64,000 bases of DNA from Streptomyces sp. V4I2 (GCF_030817655.1 NZ_JAUSZM010000003.1:3100001-3164000); one strand, 5' to 3'; positions 32,532-42,042 are shown, numbered from the stretch's first letter. A program made the numbers and translations. Notes: generated by a model not told the origin, from the letters alone.

Positions 32532-33725
32532 GTGGACCTGCTCGACATCCTGCTGTTGCTGGTGATCCTCGCCTACGCGGCCGCCGGCTACCGGCGCGGT
32601 CTGGTCGCCGGCTGTGTCTCACTGGCCGGGTTCGTGGGCGGCGCGGTCATCGGTGTGTGGGCGCTGCCCTGGGTGATGGACCTGGCGTCACCGGGCACGA
32701 CCGCGGCGACGGTGACCGCGGTGCTGACGGTGCTCGGCCCGGCCGCGGTCGGACACGAGCTGGCGGGGCGGCTCGCGCTCCGGCTGCGGCGGGAGCTGGG
32801 CCGTGCCAGTCTCGGTCCGCTCAGAGTGGCCGACGGGGTCGGCGGCGCCGCGGCCAACTCGGTGGCCGTGCTGATCGTGGCGTGGGTGGCCGCGAGCGTG
32901 CTCGGCGCGTCCTCGTCGCCGCTGGTCACGACCGCGATCCGGGACTCGGCCCTGCTCGGCGCCGTGCAGAACACCATGCCGGACACCACCCCCGCCTGGT
33001 TCTCGCGGGCCACGTCCGCGCTCACCGAGGCGGGTTTCCCGCAGGTCTTCAACCCCTTCGAGAACGAGTCGACGGCCGAGGTCGCCGAGCCCACCGGCGA
33101 CAGCGTCACCGCGAGCGCCACCAACGCCGCCAAGCTCAGCACGGTGAAGATCGAGGGCGTCTCGGGCACCCAGGGCCGCGAGGGCAGCGGGTTCGTGTAC
33201 GCGCCGCAGCATGTGATGACCAACGCCCACGTGGTGGCCGGCATCGACGACCCGAGCGTGCGGATCGGCGGGGTCGGGCGGTCGTACGAGTCACGCGTGG
33301 TGCTCTTCGACCCGGACAAGGACGTGGCCGTGCTGTACGTGCCCGACCTGAGCGCCCCCGTCCTGAGCTTCGACGACACCGCCGCCCGCGGCGACTCGGC
33401 CGTCGTCGCGGGCTATCCGCAGGACGGCGACCTGAACCTGCAGGCGGCCACCGTCGCGGGCCGGGTCCAGGCGAACGGGCAGAACATCTACAGCGACGCG
33501 ACCGTCACCCGCGAGATCTACTCGATCCGCTCCACCGTCCGCCCCGGCAACTCCGGCGGCCCGCTCCTCACCACCGACGGCAAGGTCTTCGGCGTCGTCT
33601 TCGCCCGCTCCACCTCCGACGCCGAGACGGGTTACGTCCTGACGGCGGACGAGGTCGCCTCCGACGCCGAACGCGCGGCGGACGCGACGGCGCCGGTGGA
33701 CACGGGCGAGCTGGTGACGTCCTAG
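32532..33725 (+). CDS. MarP-like membrane serine protease (CvpA-type membrane domain + trypsin fold)
   Basis: A 397-residue protein with four membrane helices of the CvpA/colicin V-production type (residues 1-~160) and a periplasm-facing chymotrypsin-fold protease. The triad is visible: His233 (TNAHVV), Asp264 (DKDVAVL) and Ser341 (PGNSGGP). Two conserved acid-resistance protease features (VRPGNSGG and TGYVLTADEV) match mycobacterial MarP, which processes a peptidoglycan hydrolase. The divergent amidase gene is therefore a tempting substrate partner, but that is inference. GTG 32532 has GGAGAAAGG upstream. Confidence 0.9.
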   Translation: MDLLDILLLLVILAYAAAGYRRGLVAGCVSLAGFVGGAVIGVWALPWVMDLASPGTTAATVTAVLTVLGPAAVGHELAGRLALRLRRELGRASLGPLRVADGVGGAAANSVAVLIVAWVAASVLGASSSPLVTTAIRDSALLGAVQNTMPDTTPAWFSRATSALTEAGFPQVFNPFENESTAEVAEPTGDSVTASATNAAKLSTVKIEGVSGTQGREGSGFVYAPQHVMTNAHVVAGIDDPSVRIGGVGRSYESRVVLFDPDKDVAVLYVPDLSAPVLSFDDTAARGDSAVVAGYPQDGDLNLQAATVAGRVQANGQNIYSDATVTREIYSIRSTVRPGNSGGPLLTTDGKVFGVVFARSTSDAETGYVLTADEVASDAERAADATAPVDTGELVTS

Positions 33726-33797
33726 CTGCCCTCGGGGGAGGCCGGCGGGGGCGCCCGAGATGAGTGCAAGCGCTTCCTGGCGGTCTCCCGGCTTGCG

Positions 33798-33803
33798 TAC
33801 GCT
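33798..33803 (+). promoter_or_regulatory. -10-like hexamer for leaderless TetR mRNA
   Basis: TACGCT ends 7 nt before GTG 33811. It lies inside GCGTACGC, and an AAGCGCTT palindrome (33768-33775) is upstream, so autoregulation is possible. Confidence 0.35.
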
Positions 33804-33810
33804 TCGGCGG

Positions 33811-34449
33811 GTGAGCGCCAAGCCACCCTCGCTGACCGAGCGCCGCAAGGCGGCGACCCAGCTGGACATCGCGCGTGCCGCCGCCGAGCTCTTCACCGAG
33901 CACGGCCCGGACGGCACGACGGCGGAGGACGTCGCCGAGCGGGCCGGGGTCGCGCTGCGCACCTTCTACCGCTACTTCCGCAACAAGCAGGACGCGGTGG
34001 GCCCCCTGCTCGCGGCCGGCGGCGACCGCTGGCGAGGGCTGCTCGCGGCGATCGAGCCGGGCGCGGCCGTGCCCGAGGCGCTGGAGCGAGCCATGCGGGA
34101 GGCGCTCGCCGCCCCGGACGCGCCCGCGGCCGACGGTCTCCGGCAGACCCGGGCGCTGCTGCGGGCGGCCGCCGACGACCCACCCCTGCGGGCCGTCTGG
34201 TACCGGGTGAACCAGGAGACCCGTCAGTACGGGGAGCAGCTGCTCCCCGTACTGACGCGACTGGCGGGCCCGGACGCGGACGAGCTGGGGATCCGCCTGG
34301 CCGCCGCCGCGGCCACCGACGCCGTCCGGGTGGCACTGGAGGTGTGGGCCGCCACGGACGCCGGCCTGACGGGACCGGGGTCGCCCGCGGAGCTGGCCGT
34401 ACGGTGCCTGCGGGAGCTGATGGGCGGGATGCGGCCGCTGACGGAGTGA
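33811..34449 (+). CDS. TetR-family transcriptional regulator
   Basis: A 212-residue regulator with the TetR DNA-binding domain at the N terminus (RKAATQLDIARAAAELFTEHG, then TTAEDVAERAGVALRTFYRYF) and an all-helical ligand domain of the usual length. The ligand is unknown. GTG 33811 is chosen over an upstream ATG at 33760 because the TetR domain begins right after it and a -10-like TACGCT is 7 nt upstream. Its downstream neighbour is a small membrane protein on the same strand. Confidence 0.9.
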   Translation: MSAKPPSLTERRKAATQLDIARAAAELFTEHGPDGTTAEDVAERAGVALRTFYRYFRNKQDAVGPLLAAGGDRWRGLLAAIEPGAAVPEALERAMREALAAPDAPAADGLRQTRALLRAAADDPPLRAVWYRVNQETRQYGEQLLPVLTRLAGPDADELGIRLAAAAATDAVRVALEVWAATDAGLTGPGSPAELAVRCLRELMGGMRPLTE

Positions 34450-34542
34450 CGGGCCCGGCACGTCCTGACTCGACGCCCCTCGCGTCGCCCTCGTACGGAT
34501 CAATGCCCTCGGCCGGGACACTCCCGGGCGTACCTCTGAGCC

Positions 34543-34764
34543 ATGTCTCGTGCTCTCGGCGCGCTCCGTCCCGCCGCCGCCCTGGCCCTGGTCTCCCTGC
34601 TCACCCTCACCGCCGCCGCTCCGGCGCCGGACTCCGGCGGCAAGGGCTGGGTGCTCGCCGGTTTCGCCACGGCGGCCGCGGTGGCGGGGGTGCCGCTGTA
34701 TCTGGTGGCGCGCAGGCGTCGTACGACCGCCTCGGCGGACCAGGTCAGAGACTGCGGCCCATGA
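34543..34764 (+). CDS. Small two-segment membrane protein, 73 aa
   Basis: Not recognised. The first hydrophobic stretch (AAALALVSLLTLTAAAPAP) could be a signal peptide or anchor, the second (WVLAGFATAAAVAGVPLYLVA) is an anchor, followed by RRRR. A TACCTC hexamer shortly before ATG 34543 hints at a leaderless message. Its 3' end overlaps the convergent acetyltransferase gene by 20 nt. Confidence 0.55.
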   Translation: MSRALGALRPAAALALVSLLTLTAAAPAPDSGGKGWVLAGFATAAAVAGVPLYLVARRRRTTASADQVRDCGP

Positions 34765-35233
34765 GCACGTCGTCGACGTACCGGCCGTCCAGGAAGAACT
34801 CCTCGGGCAGCACGCCCTCCACGACGAAGCCCTCGGACTCGTAGAGCCCCCGGGCCGGCGTGTTGTGGCCGAGCACACGCAGGGTGATGCGGCGCGCCCC
34901 CTGCCGCCGGGCCTCGTCCTGCGCGGCCCGCAGCAGCGCCCGGCCGACCCCGGTGCCGCGTGCCTTGTCGGCGACGGCGAGGCCCTGGATCTGGCGGACG
35001 TGGGTGTTGCAGGCGAGCGAGGTCGGATAGGCCAGCCGGACGTAGCCGACGAGGCTGCCGCCGAGCTCCGCGACCAGATGGTCCAGCGGGCCGAACCGCT
35101 CGTTGAAGAAGGGCTCGTAGGGCGGCTGCGGGCGGGGCTGGACGGCGTGCAGCGGAGACCAGGTGTCGCGGTCGAGGCGGGCCAGCGGCTCCTCGTCGTC
35201 GGAGGTGGCATGGCGTATGTACGGAACCGGCAT
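34745..35233 (-). CDS. GNAT-family N-acetyltransferase
   Basis: A 162-residue acetyltransferase with the standard GNAT order: beta4 VRQIQGLAVADKARGTGVGRALL containing the Q/R-x-x-G-x-G/A acetyl-CoA loop (RGTGVG), then alpha3 EARRQGARRITLRVL, and the C-terminal LYESEGFVVEG motif. The substrate cannot be predicted. ATG 35233; divergent from the epimerase-type gene. Confidence 0.88.
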   Translation of the reverse strand: MPVPYIRHATSDDEEPLARLDRDTWSPLHAVQPRPQPPYEPFFNERFGPLDHLVAELGGSLVGYVRLAYPTSLACNTHVRQIQGLAVADKARGTGVGRALLRAAQDEARRQGARRITLRVLGHNTPARGLYESEGFVVEGVLPEEFFLDGRYVDDVLMGRSL

Positions 35234-35305
35234 CCGGTCACCCTACGACGGCGGTCCGCGGACCCCGCCGGGGTTTTTCGCGGCGGCTGAGCAAGGATGG
35301 TCCTC

Positions 35306-36202
35306 ATGGAACGTTCGCGAATCGCGGTGGCCGGCGCGTCCGGTCTCATCGGCGCAGCCCTGGTGCGGTCCCTGGCCGCCGACGGACACGAGGTGGTGCG
35401 CCTGGTGCGCCGGGAGCCCAGGACGCCGGACGAGGTGCGCTGGGACCCCGAGCGGAAGTACGTCGACCCGGCCGGGCTCGCCGGGTGCGACGCGGTGGTC
35501 AACCTGGCCGGGGCGAACGTGGGGTCGCGCCGCTGGACGGACGCGTACAAGGCGAGGATCCGGGACAGCCGGGTGCTGGGCACGACGGCCCTCGCCGAGG
35601 CGGTCGCCTCCCTGGACCGGCCGCCGCGGGTGTTCGTCAACGGCAGCGCGATGGGCATCTACGGCGAGACCGGCGACCGTGCCGTGGACGAGGACGCCCC
35701 GCCCGGGGAGGGCTTCCTGCCCGAGCTGTGCGTGGAGTGGGAAGGGGCCGCGGCACCGGCCCGGGCGGCGGGCGTGCGGACGGTGTTCACCCGGACCGGC
35801 CTGGTGGTGTCCCGCGAGGGCGGGGCGTGGGGAAGGCTCTTCCCCCTGTTCAAGGCCGGGCTCGGCGGGCGGATGGGAGACGGGCGGCAGTACTGGTCGT
35901 TCGTCTCGCTGCACGACGAGGTGGCCGCGATCCGCCATCTCATCGACACCGACGGCCTGTCGGGGCCGTTCAACGTGACCGCGCCGCACCCGCTGACGAA
36001 CGCCGAGATCACCGCCGCGATGGGGCGTGTGCTGCACCGGCCGACCCTTTTCACGGTGCCCGCGCCGGTGTTGCGGGCGGTGCTCGGCGAGATGGCCGGG
36101 GACGTGCTGGGCAGCCAACGGGTGTTGCCGATGCGGCTGTTGGAGTCGGGGTTCACTTTCGCGTTCCCGGAGATCGAGGAGGCGATCCGGGCGGCGAAGT
36201 GA
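35306..36202 (+). CDS. TIGR01777-family epimerase-type protein
   Basis: A 298-residue NAD(P)-dependent short-chain epimerase-like protein of the TIGR01777/YfcH family. The dinucleotide-binding motif GASGLIGAALV starts at about residue 10, the middle has VVNLAGANVGSRRWTDAYK and NGSAMGIYGE, and a C-terminal DUF1731 segment (TLFTVPAPVLRAVLGEM) ends the protein. In plants and cyanobacteria the family is linked to cell division; here the role is unknown. ATG 35306 is preferred to 35297 because AAGGAT is spaced correctly for the former. Confidence 0.85.
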   Translation: MERSRIAVAGASGLIGAALVRSLAADGHEVVRLVRREPRTPDEVRWDPERKYVDPAGLAGCDAVVNLAGANVGSRRWTDAYKARIRDSRVLGTTALAEAVASLDRPPRVFVNGSAMGIYGETGDRAVDEDAPPGEGFLPELCVEWEGAAAPARAAGVRTVFTRTGLVVSREGGAWGRLFPLFKAGLGGRMGDGRQYWSFVSLHDEVAAIRHLIDTDGLSGPFNVTAPHPLTNAEITAAMGRVLHRPTLFTVPAPVLRAVLGEMAGDVLGSQRVLPMRLLESGFTFAFPEIEEAIRAAK

Positions 36203-36360
36203 CCCTTGCGATCGTATGCGACCGTCGTGCGACCGTGCCCTGTCGATGCGCGACTGCCACGGACCGATCACGGCCCTACCCTCGACGCGAACTCGGCTTT
36301 CCCCGGAGCCAGTTGGGGGCATGACGTCTCCACCGGCCGCGCAACCTCGAGGAGGGGCAC

Positions 36361-37737
36361 GTGCTTGAGCCCGCGTACCAGGCGGACGTCGTGATCGTGG
36401 GAGCCGGGGTCGCCGGGCTGTCCGCGGCGCATCGGCTGACCAGCGCAGGAGTGACGACCGCGGTGCTGGAGGCCGCCCCGTGTGTGGGCGGCCGGATGAC
36501 GACCGAGAAGGTCGACGGCTTCCGGCTCGACCGCATCGGACAGCTGCTGTCCACGGCGTATCCCGAACTACGGCTGACCCCAGGGCTCGACGCGCTCGTG
36601 CTGCGGCCCTTCGCGCCGGGCGTCCTGCTCCACAGCGACGGCCGCCACCACCGAGCCGCACCGCCCCCGAACGCGGGGGGCGCACGGGGCGCACTCCACG
36701 CGGTACGCGCCCTGGCAGGTGCGCCCGCCAAAGGGCGTACGGCCCTCCGGCCGGCCTCCGTGCCGAAGGCCGGGGCGACCGCCCCGCTGGGCACCGCCGT
36801 CGACCAGGCTCGGCTCGGTGCCGCACTGACCCGGATCGCGAACACTCCCGTCGAGCGCCTGCTGGCCCGTCCCGAACTGCCCGCCGGGCAGGCCCTCGCC
36901 GCCCGCGGTGTGCCGGCCCGCACGATCGACGGGTTTCTGCGTCCGCTGCTCGCGGCCCTGCTGTGCGACCCGGAGCTGACCACGTCCAGCCGGTGCGCGG
37001 ACCTCGCGCTCAGGGCGTTCGCGGCCGGGCGGCTGTGCGTGCCGGAGGGCGGCGCCGAGGTACTGCCGGAGCTGCTCGCACAGACGCTGCCGCCGGGCAC
37101 CGTGCACACCGGTGTCCGGGCCACCTCGATCTCCACGACCTCGGTGACGACGGCCGAGCACGGCGAGATCCGCTGCCGTGCCGTCCTGATCGCGACCGAC
37201 GCCCGGCCCGCCGCCGAGCTGCTGCCCGGCCTGCGGGTGCCGGACTTCCACCCGGTGACGGTGGTCCACCACACGACGGACGAGCCGCCGGCGACGGGCG
37301 CGGCCCTACTGCTCGACGCGGACCGGGGCGGCCCGGTCGCGCACACGGCGGTGATCAGCCGCGTCGACCCGTCCCGCGCCCCCGCGGGCCGCACCCTCGT
37401 CTCCTCGACGGTCCTCGGCCCGCCGCCGTCCGACCTGGACACCGCCGTCCGTATGCACCTGTCCCGCCTCTACGGCACCTCCACCCGCCGCTGGGAGACC
37501 CTCGCCGTCCACCACACCATCGAGGCGGTCCCCGCGATGCGCCCACCGCACGACCTGCGCCGTCCGGTACGGCTGCTGGCGGGCCTGTACGTGTGCGGCG
37601 ACCACCGGGACACCAGCACCGTCCAGGGCGCGCTGCACTCGGCCCACCGGGCGTCGGCGGCGATCCTGGCGGACCTGGGGGCGGCGGGGTCGTCACTGCA
37701 CCGGGCGGACCCGCTGCCCACAACACAGGCCGCCTGA
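36361..37737 (+). CDS. FAD-dependent amine-oxidase/desaturase-type oxidoreductase
   Basis: A 458-residue flavoprotein. The FAD motif is VVIVGAGVAGLSAAHRL near residue 10, followed by the GG doublet CVGGRMTTE, and a C-terminal FAD motif RLLAGLYVCGDHRDTSTVQGAL closes the fold. The family contains monoamine oxidase and phytoene-desaturase-like enzymes; the substrate is not predictable. GTG 36361 has GAGGAGGGG upstream. It probably forms a separate unit with a terminator at 37739 shared with the convergent regulator. Confidence 0.85.
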   Translation: MLEPAYQADVVIVGAGVAGLSAAHRLTSAGVTTAVLEAAPCVGGRMTTEKVDGFRLDRIGQLLSTAYPELRLTPGLDALVLRPFAPGVLLHSDGRHHRAAPPPNAGGARGALHAVRALAGAPAKGRTALRPASVPKAGATAPLGTAVDQARLGAALTRIANTPVERLLARPELPAGQALAARGVPARTIDGFLRPLLAALLCDPELTTSSRCADLALRAFAAGRLCVPEGGAEVLPELLAQTLPPGTVHTGVRATSISTTSVTTAEHGEIRCRAVLIATDARPAAELLPGLRVPDFHPVTVVHHTTDEPPATGAALLLDADRGGPVAHTAVISRVDPSRAPAGRTLVSSTVLGPPPSDLDTAVRMHLSRLYGTSTRRWETLAVHHTIEAVPAMRPPHDLRRPVRLLAGLYVCGDHRDTSTVQGALHSAHRASAAILADLGAAGSSLHRADPLPTTQAA

Positions 37738-37738
37738 A

Positions 37739-37756
37739 GCGCCCCGGAAGGGGCGC
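37739..37756. terminator. Short bidirectional terminator hairpin
   Basis: GCGCCCC-GGAA-GGGGCGC, 7-bp perfect stem, immediately after the oxidoreductase stop codon and before the convergent regulator gene. Confidence 0.6.
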
Positions 37757-37848
37757 GGGACTGTGACATGTGCGGCTCCGCCGCGGGGCGCGACCAGCCG
37801 CAACGAGCCCGCACCGGGCACACAGCAGTCAGCCCTGCGGCGATACCC

Positions 37849-39285
37849 CTACCCCAGTGCCGCGACCTTGTCGCGATACCCCCGCACCGGTGCCGCGTCC
37901 TTGTACGGCTCCAGCCTCCGCTCGAAGTCCCGTACGTACTCGACGGCCCGCACCGACCGCATCTCCGCCGCCTGGCCGGCCGCCTCCGCGCCCAGCGCGC
38001 AGGCCTGGTCGAGTTCGCCCAGGCCCAGGCGCGCGGAGGCGAGGACGACACGGCAGAACAGACGGCTGCGGGCGTAGGAGGGGGCGCGCAGCTGCAGGGA
38101 GCGCTCGGCGTGCTGGGCGGCCGAGCGGAACTGCTGGAGGTCCCGGTGGCAGTGCCCGAACTCGTCGGCGAGCTGCGCCTCGTCGAAGAACCGCGCCCAG
38201 TGCGGGACTTCGTCACCGGGCCGGGCCGTCTCCAGGGCCCGCTCGGCCCGTACCAGCGACGCGGTGCAGGCGCGCACCTCGCCGAGCACCCCGTGCCCGC
38301 GCGCCTCGACCGCGTGCAGCAGTGCCTGCACGACGGGCGGGGCGTTGGTCCCGACCCCCTGCTGGGCCACCCGCGCGAGCTGCACGGCCTCGCGCCCGTG
38401 CCCGAGGTAGACGGCCTGCCGGCTCATCGTGACCAGCACATAGGAGCCGTACGCCCGGTCCCCGGCCGCCTGCGCGAGCCGCAGCGCCTGCACGAAGTAG
38501 CGCTGGGCGAGGCCGTGCGCGGCGATGTCGTACGACGTCCAGCCCGCGAGCCTCGTGAGGTCGGCGGCGGCGGCGAACAGGCGGCGGCCGGTCTGCTCGC
38601 CGTAGGTGCCGCGCAGCATCGGCTCGCACTCGTGCTCCAGGTAGCGCACGAGGGCCTGGCGGGCGTGGCCGCCGCCGTACATGTCGTCGAGGGAGCGGAA
38701 CAGCTCGCCGACCGAGCGGAGGGCGGCGATGTCGCCGCCGGTGACCTTCTGGCCGGGACCGCGCTCGGCGGCGCCGCGCTGACGCGGCACCCCGGGGCGC
38801 CCCTGCGCGGGGACGCGGACGAGCGGCTCGCCGCGGGCCACCCTGTCGTCGGCCCGTCCGATCAGCCAGTCCCGGCTGGGGACGACCAGGCCGGCCGGGG
38901 TGAACGCGATCTTGCGGAGTTCGGCGTGACTGCCGGAGTCCTTGCGCCACAGCCCGCTGATGATGTCGACGGCCTCTTCGGGCGTGGCGGCGAACTCCAG
39001 GCCCGCGTAGACAGGAGCGCAGGCGTCGAGCCCGAGGTCCTGGGCGGTGAGCCTGCGGCCGAGGCGGCGGGTGAAGACCTCGGCGATGAGGGCGGGGGTG
39101 GTGCCGCGGGGCTGCTGGCCGCGCAGCCACCGGGTCACGGACGTCTTGTCGTATCTCAGGTCCAGCCCGTGTTCGAGTCCGAGCTGGTCCACTCGACGGG
39201 CGAGTCCCGCGTTGGAGAACCCCGCTTCTGCGATGAGCGCGGCGAGCTGGCGGTTGGGAGTGCGCTGCGCGGGTCGTTCCGTCAT
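37849..39285 (-). CDS. NsdA-like regulatory protein (HTH + helical-repeat)
   Basis: A 478-residue protein starting MTERPAQRTPNRQLAALIAE. The first ~90 residues hold a helix-turn-helix (FSNAGLARRVDQLGLE, then TSVTRWLRGQQPRGTTPALIAEVF) and the rest is mostly helical with TPR-like character (LAQRYFVQALRLAQAAGD, AEEHAERSLQL-type helices). The organisation matches the NsdA group of Streptomyces development/antibiotic regulators. The start at 39285 is preferred to 39429 because the HTH begins there. It is divergent from lipB. Confidence 0.8.
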   Translation of the reverse strand: MTERPAQRTPNRQLAALIAEAGFSNAGLARRVDQLGLEHGLDLRYDKTSVTRWLRGQQPRGTTPALIAEVFTRRLGRRLTAQDLGLDACAPVYAGLEFAATPEEAVDIISGLWRKDSGSHAELRKIAFTPAGLVVPSRDWLIGRADDRVARGEPLVRVPAQGRPGVPRQRGAAERGPGQKVTGGDIAALRSVGELFRSLDDMYGGGHARQALVRYLEHECEPMLRGTYGEQTGRRLFAAAADLTRLAGWTSYDIAAHGLAQRYFVQALRLAQAAGDRAYGSYVLVTMSRQAVYLGHGREAVQLARVAQQGVGTNAPPVVQALLHAVEARGHGVLGEVRACTASLVRAERALETARPGDEVPHWARFFDEAQLADEFGHCHRDLQQFRSAAQHAERSLQLRAPSYARSRLFCRVVLASARLGLGELDQACALGAEAAGQAAEMRSVRAVEYVRDFERRLEPYKDAAPVRGYRDKVAALG

Positions 39286-39554
39286 CTGCGGTGCGGTCTC
39301 CTGCCTTCGGGCCTCGCTGAGGCCGCTTCGTGCCTGCGGTGCCTGCGTTGCCCGGATTGCCTGTGAGCAGCCCTTATGGCCTCTGTGAACGGCGCGAATG
39401 TAGCGGAGAGTGAGCAGGCGATCGCACACTTCGACGCTCGTTCATCCGATCGTGTGAGGATTGACCGCACGGCTGACGCGCGGCGCTCGGTCGTACAGTG
39501 GCGTAGGCACGCTTTGTGCCTTACGACTGCCAGGGCTGCTAGGAGGCGCTTGCC

Positions 39555-40352
39555 GTGAGTGAGTTGCGGTTCGTCCGGATGGGATTCGGTGCGGACGCCG
39601 TCGAGTACCAGGAGGCGTGGGACGAGCAACGCCGGGTGCACGCGGCGCGGTTCGCCGACGAGATCGCCGACACCGTGCTGCTGCTGGAGCACCCGCCGGT
39701 GTACACGGCCGGCCGGCGTACGGCGGACAGCGAGCGGCCGCTCGACGGCACTCCCGTCATCGACGTCGACCGTGGCGGCAAGATCACCTGGCACGGCCCC
39801 GGCCAGCTGGTCGGCTACCCCATCCAGAAGCTCCCGCGCCCGGTGGACGTCGTGGCGCACGTACGGCGCCTGGAAGAGGCCCTGATCCGCACCTGCGCGG
39901 AGTTCGGGATCGAGACGTCCCGGGTCGAGGGCCGCAGCGGGGTGTGGGTGCTCGGCGACCCGGTCGAGACGCGGCCGACGCTCGGCGGTCTGTCCCTGGA
40001 CTTCGACCCGCGCCTGCACGACGAGGAGTTCGACCCGCGCATGAACGGGCCGGAGTACGCCCCCTCCAACGCCGGCCAGCGCCGCGAGGACCGCAAGATC
40101 GCCGCGATCGGCATCCGGGTGGCCAAGGGCGTCACGATGCACGGCTTCGCGCTGAACGTGAACCCCGACAACCGGTGGTTCGACCGGATCATCCCGTGCG
40201 GGATCCGGGACGCAGGGGTCGCCTCCCTCGCGAACGAGCTGGGGCGCGAGGTGACGATCGAGGAGGTGCTGCCCGTCGTGGAGCGGCACCTTCTGGATGT
40301 GCTGGAGAACGCGGAACTGAAGCCGCGGCTGGTGGAGCGGGCACCGGCGTAA
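39555..40352 (+). CDS. lipB: Lipoyl(octanoyl) transferase LipB
   Basis: Transfers octanoate from acyl carrier protein to the lipoyl domains of E2 and GcvH, the first step of de novo lipoylation. The 265 residues show [13 protein letters not shown], the [17 protein letters not shown] signature, the catalytic Lys in [10 protein letters not shown], and the catalytic Cys215 in [11 protein letters not shown] 39555 is preceded by AGGAGG 9 nt upstream. lipA follows after a 157-bp gap. The acceptor E2 (sucB) is encoded 19 kb to the left in this window. Confidence 0.96.
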   Translation: MSELRFVRMGFGADAVEYQEAWDEQRRVHAARFADEIADTVLLLEHPPVYTAGRRTADSERPLDGTPVIDVDRGGKITWHGPGQLVGYPIQKLPRPVDVVAHVRRLEEALIRTCAEFGIETSRVEGRSGVWVLGDPVETRPTLGGLSLDFDPRLHDEEFDPRMNGPEYAPSNAGQRREDRKIAAIGIRVAKGVTMHGFALNVNPDNRWFDRIIPCGIRDAGVASLANELGREVTIEEVLPVVERHLLDVLENAELKPRLVERAPA

Positions 40353-40509
40353 CCCGACTCGGTGGGTCGAGAGGTGCGGCACCAGACGCCCGCACCGGCG
40401 CCGGGCACGGGAATGCCCCACAGTTCCGCAAGGTTGCCCACCCCGGGGACCGAAAACGCACGGGCGTACCCTGGTGTACGCCGAAGAATCGAAGCTACAG
40501 GGAGCCGAT

Positions 40510-41475
40510 GTGTCCGCAGTCGCACCCGACGGACGCAAGATGCTGCGCCTGGAGGTCCGCAACAGCCAGACCCCCATCGAGCGCAAGCCCGAGTGGATCA
40601 AGACCCGGGCGAAAATGGGTCCCGAATACACCAAGATGCAGAACCTCGTGAAGAGCGAGGGCCTGCACACGGTCTGCCAGGAAGCCGGCTGCCCCAACAT
40701 CTACGAGTGCTGGGAAGACCGCGAGGCCACGTTCCTCATCGGCGGCGACCAGTGCACCCGGCGCTGCGACTTCTGCCAGATCGACACCGGCAAGCCCGAG
40801 GCGCTCGACCGCGACGAGCCCCGGCGCGTGGGCGAGTCCGTGGTCACCATGGACCTGAACTACGCCACGATCACCGGCGTCGCCCGCGACGACCTGGAGG
40901 ACGGCGGCGCCTGGCTCTACGCCGAGACGGTCCGCCAGATCCACGAGCAGACGGCCTCCCGCGAGGCCGGCCGCACCAAGGTGGAGCTCCTCGCCCCGGA
41001 CTTCAACGCCGTACCGGAGCTCCTGGCGGAGGTCTTCGCCTCCCGCCCCGAGGTCTTCGCGCACAACGTCGAGACGGTCCCCCGGATCTTCAAGCGCATC
41101 CGCCCCGGCTTCCGCTACGAGCGCTCGCTGAAGGTCATCACCGACGCCCGCGACTACGGCCTGGTCACCAAGTCGAACCTGATCCTCGGCATGGGCGAGA
41201 CCCGCGAGGAGGTCAGCGAGGCGCTCCGGCAGTTGCACGACGCGGGCTGCGAGCTGGTGACGATCACGCAGTACCTGCGCCCGTCCGTGCGCCACCACCC
41301 GGTCGAGCGCTGGGTCAAGCCGCACGAGTTCGTGGAGCTGAAGGAGGAGGCCGAGCAGATCGGCTTCTCCGGTGTGATGTCCGGTCCGCTGGTCCGTTCC
41401 TCGTACCGCGCCGGGCGGCTGTACCAGATGGCCGTCGAGAAGCGCGGTTCGTACGTCGCCTCGCAGGCAGTCTGA
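40510..41475 (+). CDS. lipA: Lipoyl synthase LipA
   Basis: Radical-SAM enzyme that inserts two sulfurs into the octanoyl chains laid down by LipB. The 321 residues carry both iron-sulfur sets: the auxiliary cluster Cys56, Cys61 and Cys67 ([12 protein letters not shown]) and the radical-SAM CxxxCxxC at Cys82, Cys86, Cys89 (CTRRCDFC). The C-terminal [10 protein letters not shown] motif supplies the conserved Ser ligand. GTG 40510 has GGGAG 7 nt upstream and is preferred to an upstream GTG at 40474. Confidence 0.97.
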   Translation: MSAVAPDGRKMLRLEVRNSQTPIERKPEWIKTRAKMGPEYTKMQNLVKSEGLHTVCQEAGCPNIYECWEDREATFLIGGDQCTRRCDFCQIDTGKPEALDRDEPRRVGESVVTMDLNYATITGVARDDLEDGGAWLYAETVRQIHEQTASREAGRTKVELLAPDFNAVPELLAEVFASRPEVFAHNVETVPRIFKRIRPGFRYERSLKVITDARDYGLVTKSNLILGMGETREEVSEALRQLHDAGCELVTITQYLRPSVRHHPVERWVKPHEFVELKEEAEQIGFSGVMSGPLVRSSYRAGRLYQMAVEKRGSYVASQAV

Positions 41476-41673
41476 TTCCTGACACCCCGCTCCACTGACA
41501 CACCGTCACCCGCCTTCCGAGCAGGGTGTGCGGCAAGCGTGTGAATTCGCGCACAAGAGGCTACCCACCAGTAGTGACCGATACGACGCGGTCCTGACCG
41601 TCCTCGCTGATGAGGGCGTACGTCAGGGCCGCGTCGTCGTTCAAGGGCCCCGCGTCAAGGCTTCATTGGCGTT

Positions 41674-41702
41674 TGACCGGTCGGTCATGCCCTGGTAACA
41701 CC
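41674..41702 (+). promoter_or_regulatory. Sigma-70-like promoter overlapped by a TGACCG/CGGTCA dyad
   Basis: -35 TTGACC (41674-41679), 17-bp spacer, -10-like TAACAC (41697-41702). The perfect 14-bp dyad TGACCG-GT-CGGTCA (41675-41688) overlaps the -35, the usual placement for TetR-type repressor control. Downstream by 68 bp is the 67-residue gene. Confidence 0.55.
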
Positions 41703-41769
41703 AATCAGTGACCCTGGACTTACACCACGTACACCCATACCCGCAGCGGTATCGAGGGGGACCTCCATC

Positions 41770-41973
41770 ATGCAGGCCGCGCCCGTACGCGCCACACCGA
41801 TCCCGACGTTCACCGACGCACTCCGCGCCGTCGAATCCCTGCTTCTGAGCAGTGGCCAGCGCACCGCACGCCGCAATGCCTGGACGTCCGTCCAGGAGGA
41901 CCGCCGCCGCGCCAAGGACCGGGTCGAGGCCCAGCGCGTCCTGGAGCAGACGTTCACCACCGCACGCCTCTGA
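41770..41973 (+). CDS. Small hypothetical protein, 67 aa
   Basis: A 67-residue soluble protein, strongly basic/acidic mixed helix (NAWTSVQEDRRRAKDRVEAQ) after a hydrophobic-amphipathic start (TFTDALRAVESLLLSS). I recall similar short proteins next to lipA in other Streptomyces, but no function. GAGGGGG lies 10-12 nt before ATG 41770. The promoter with an operator-like dyad upstream suggests it is regulated by an unseen repressor. Confidence 0.7.
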   Translation: MQAAPVRATPIPTFTDALRAVESLLLSSGQRTARRNAWTSVQEDRRRAKDRVEAQRVLEQTFTTARL

Positions 41974-42029
41974 AGCACCCGTTCCCCGCTCCTCGGGGCA
42001 CTGCCGTCGTCGGCGCTCCCGGGGGCACG

Positions 42030-42035
42030 TAGACT
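42030..42035 (+). promoter_or_regulatory. -10-like hexamer for leaderless DUF4191 mRNA
   Basis: TAGACT ends 7 nt before ATG 42043; no Shine-Dalgarno is present. Confidence 0.45.
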
Positions 42036-42042
42036 TCGTGCC

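Noticed and set aside
33768..33801. AAGCGCTT and GCGTACGC as a definite TetR operator
   Set aside because: Eight-base palindromes are frequent by chance in this GC-rich DNA; kept only as a note on the TetR promoter.
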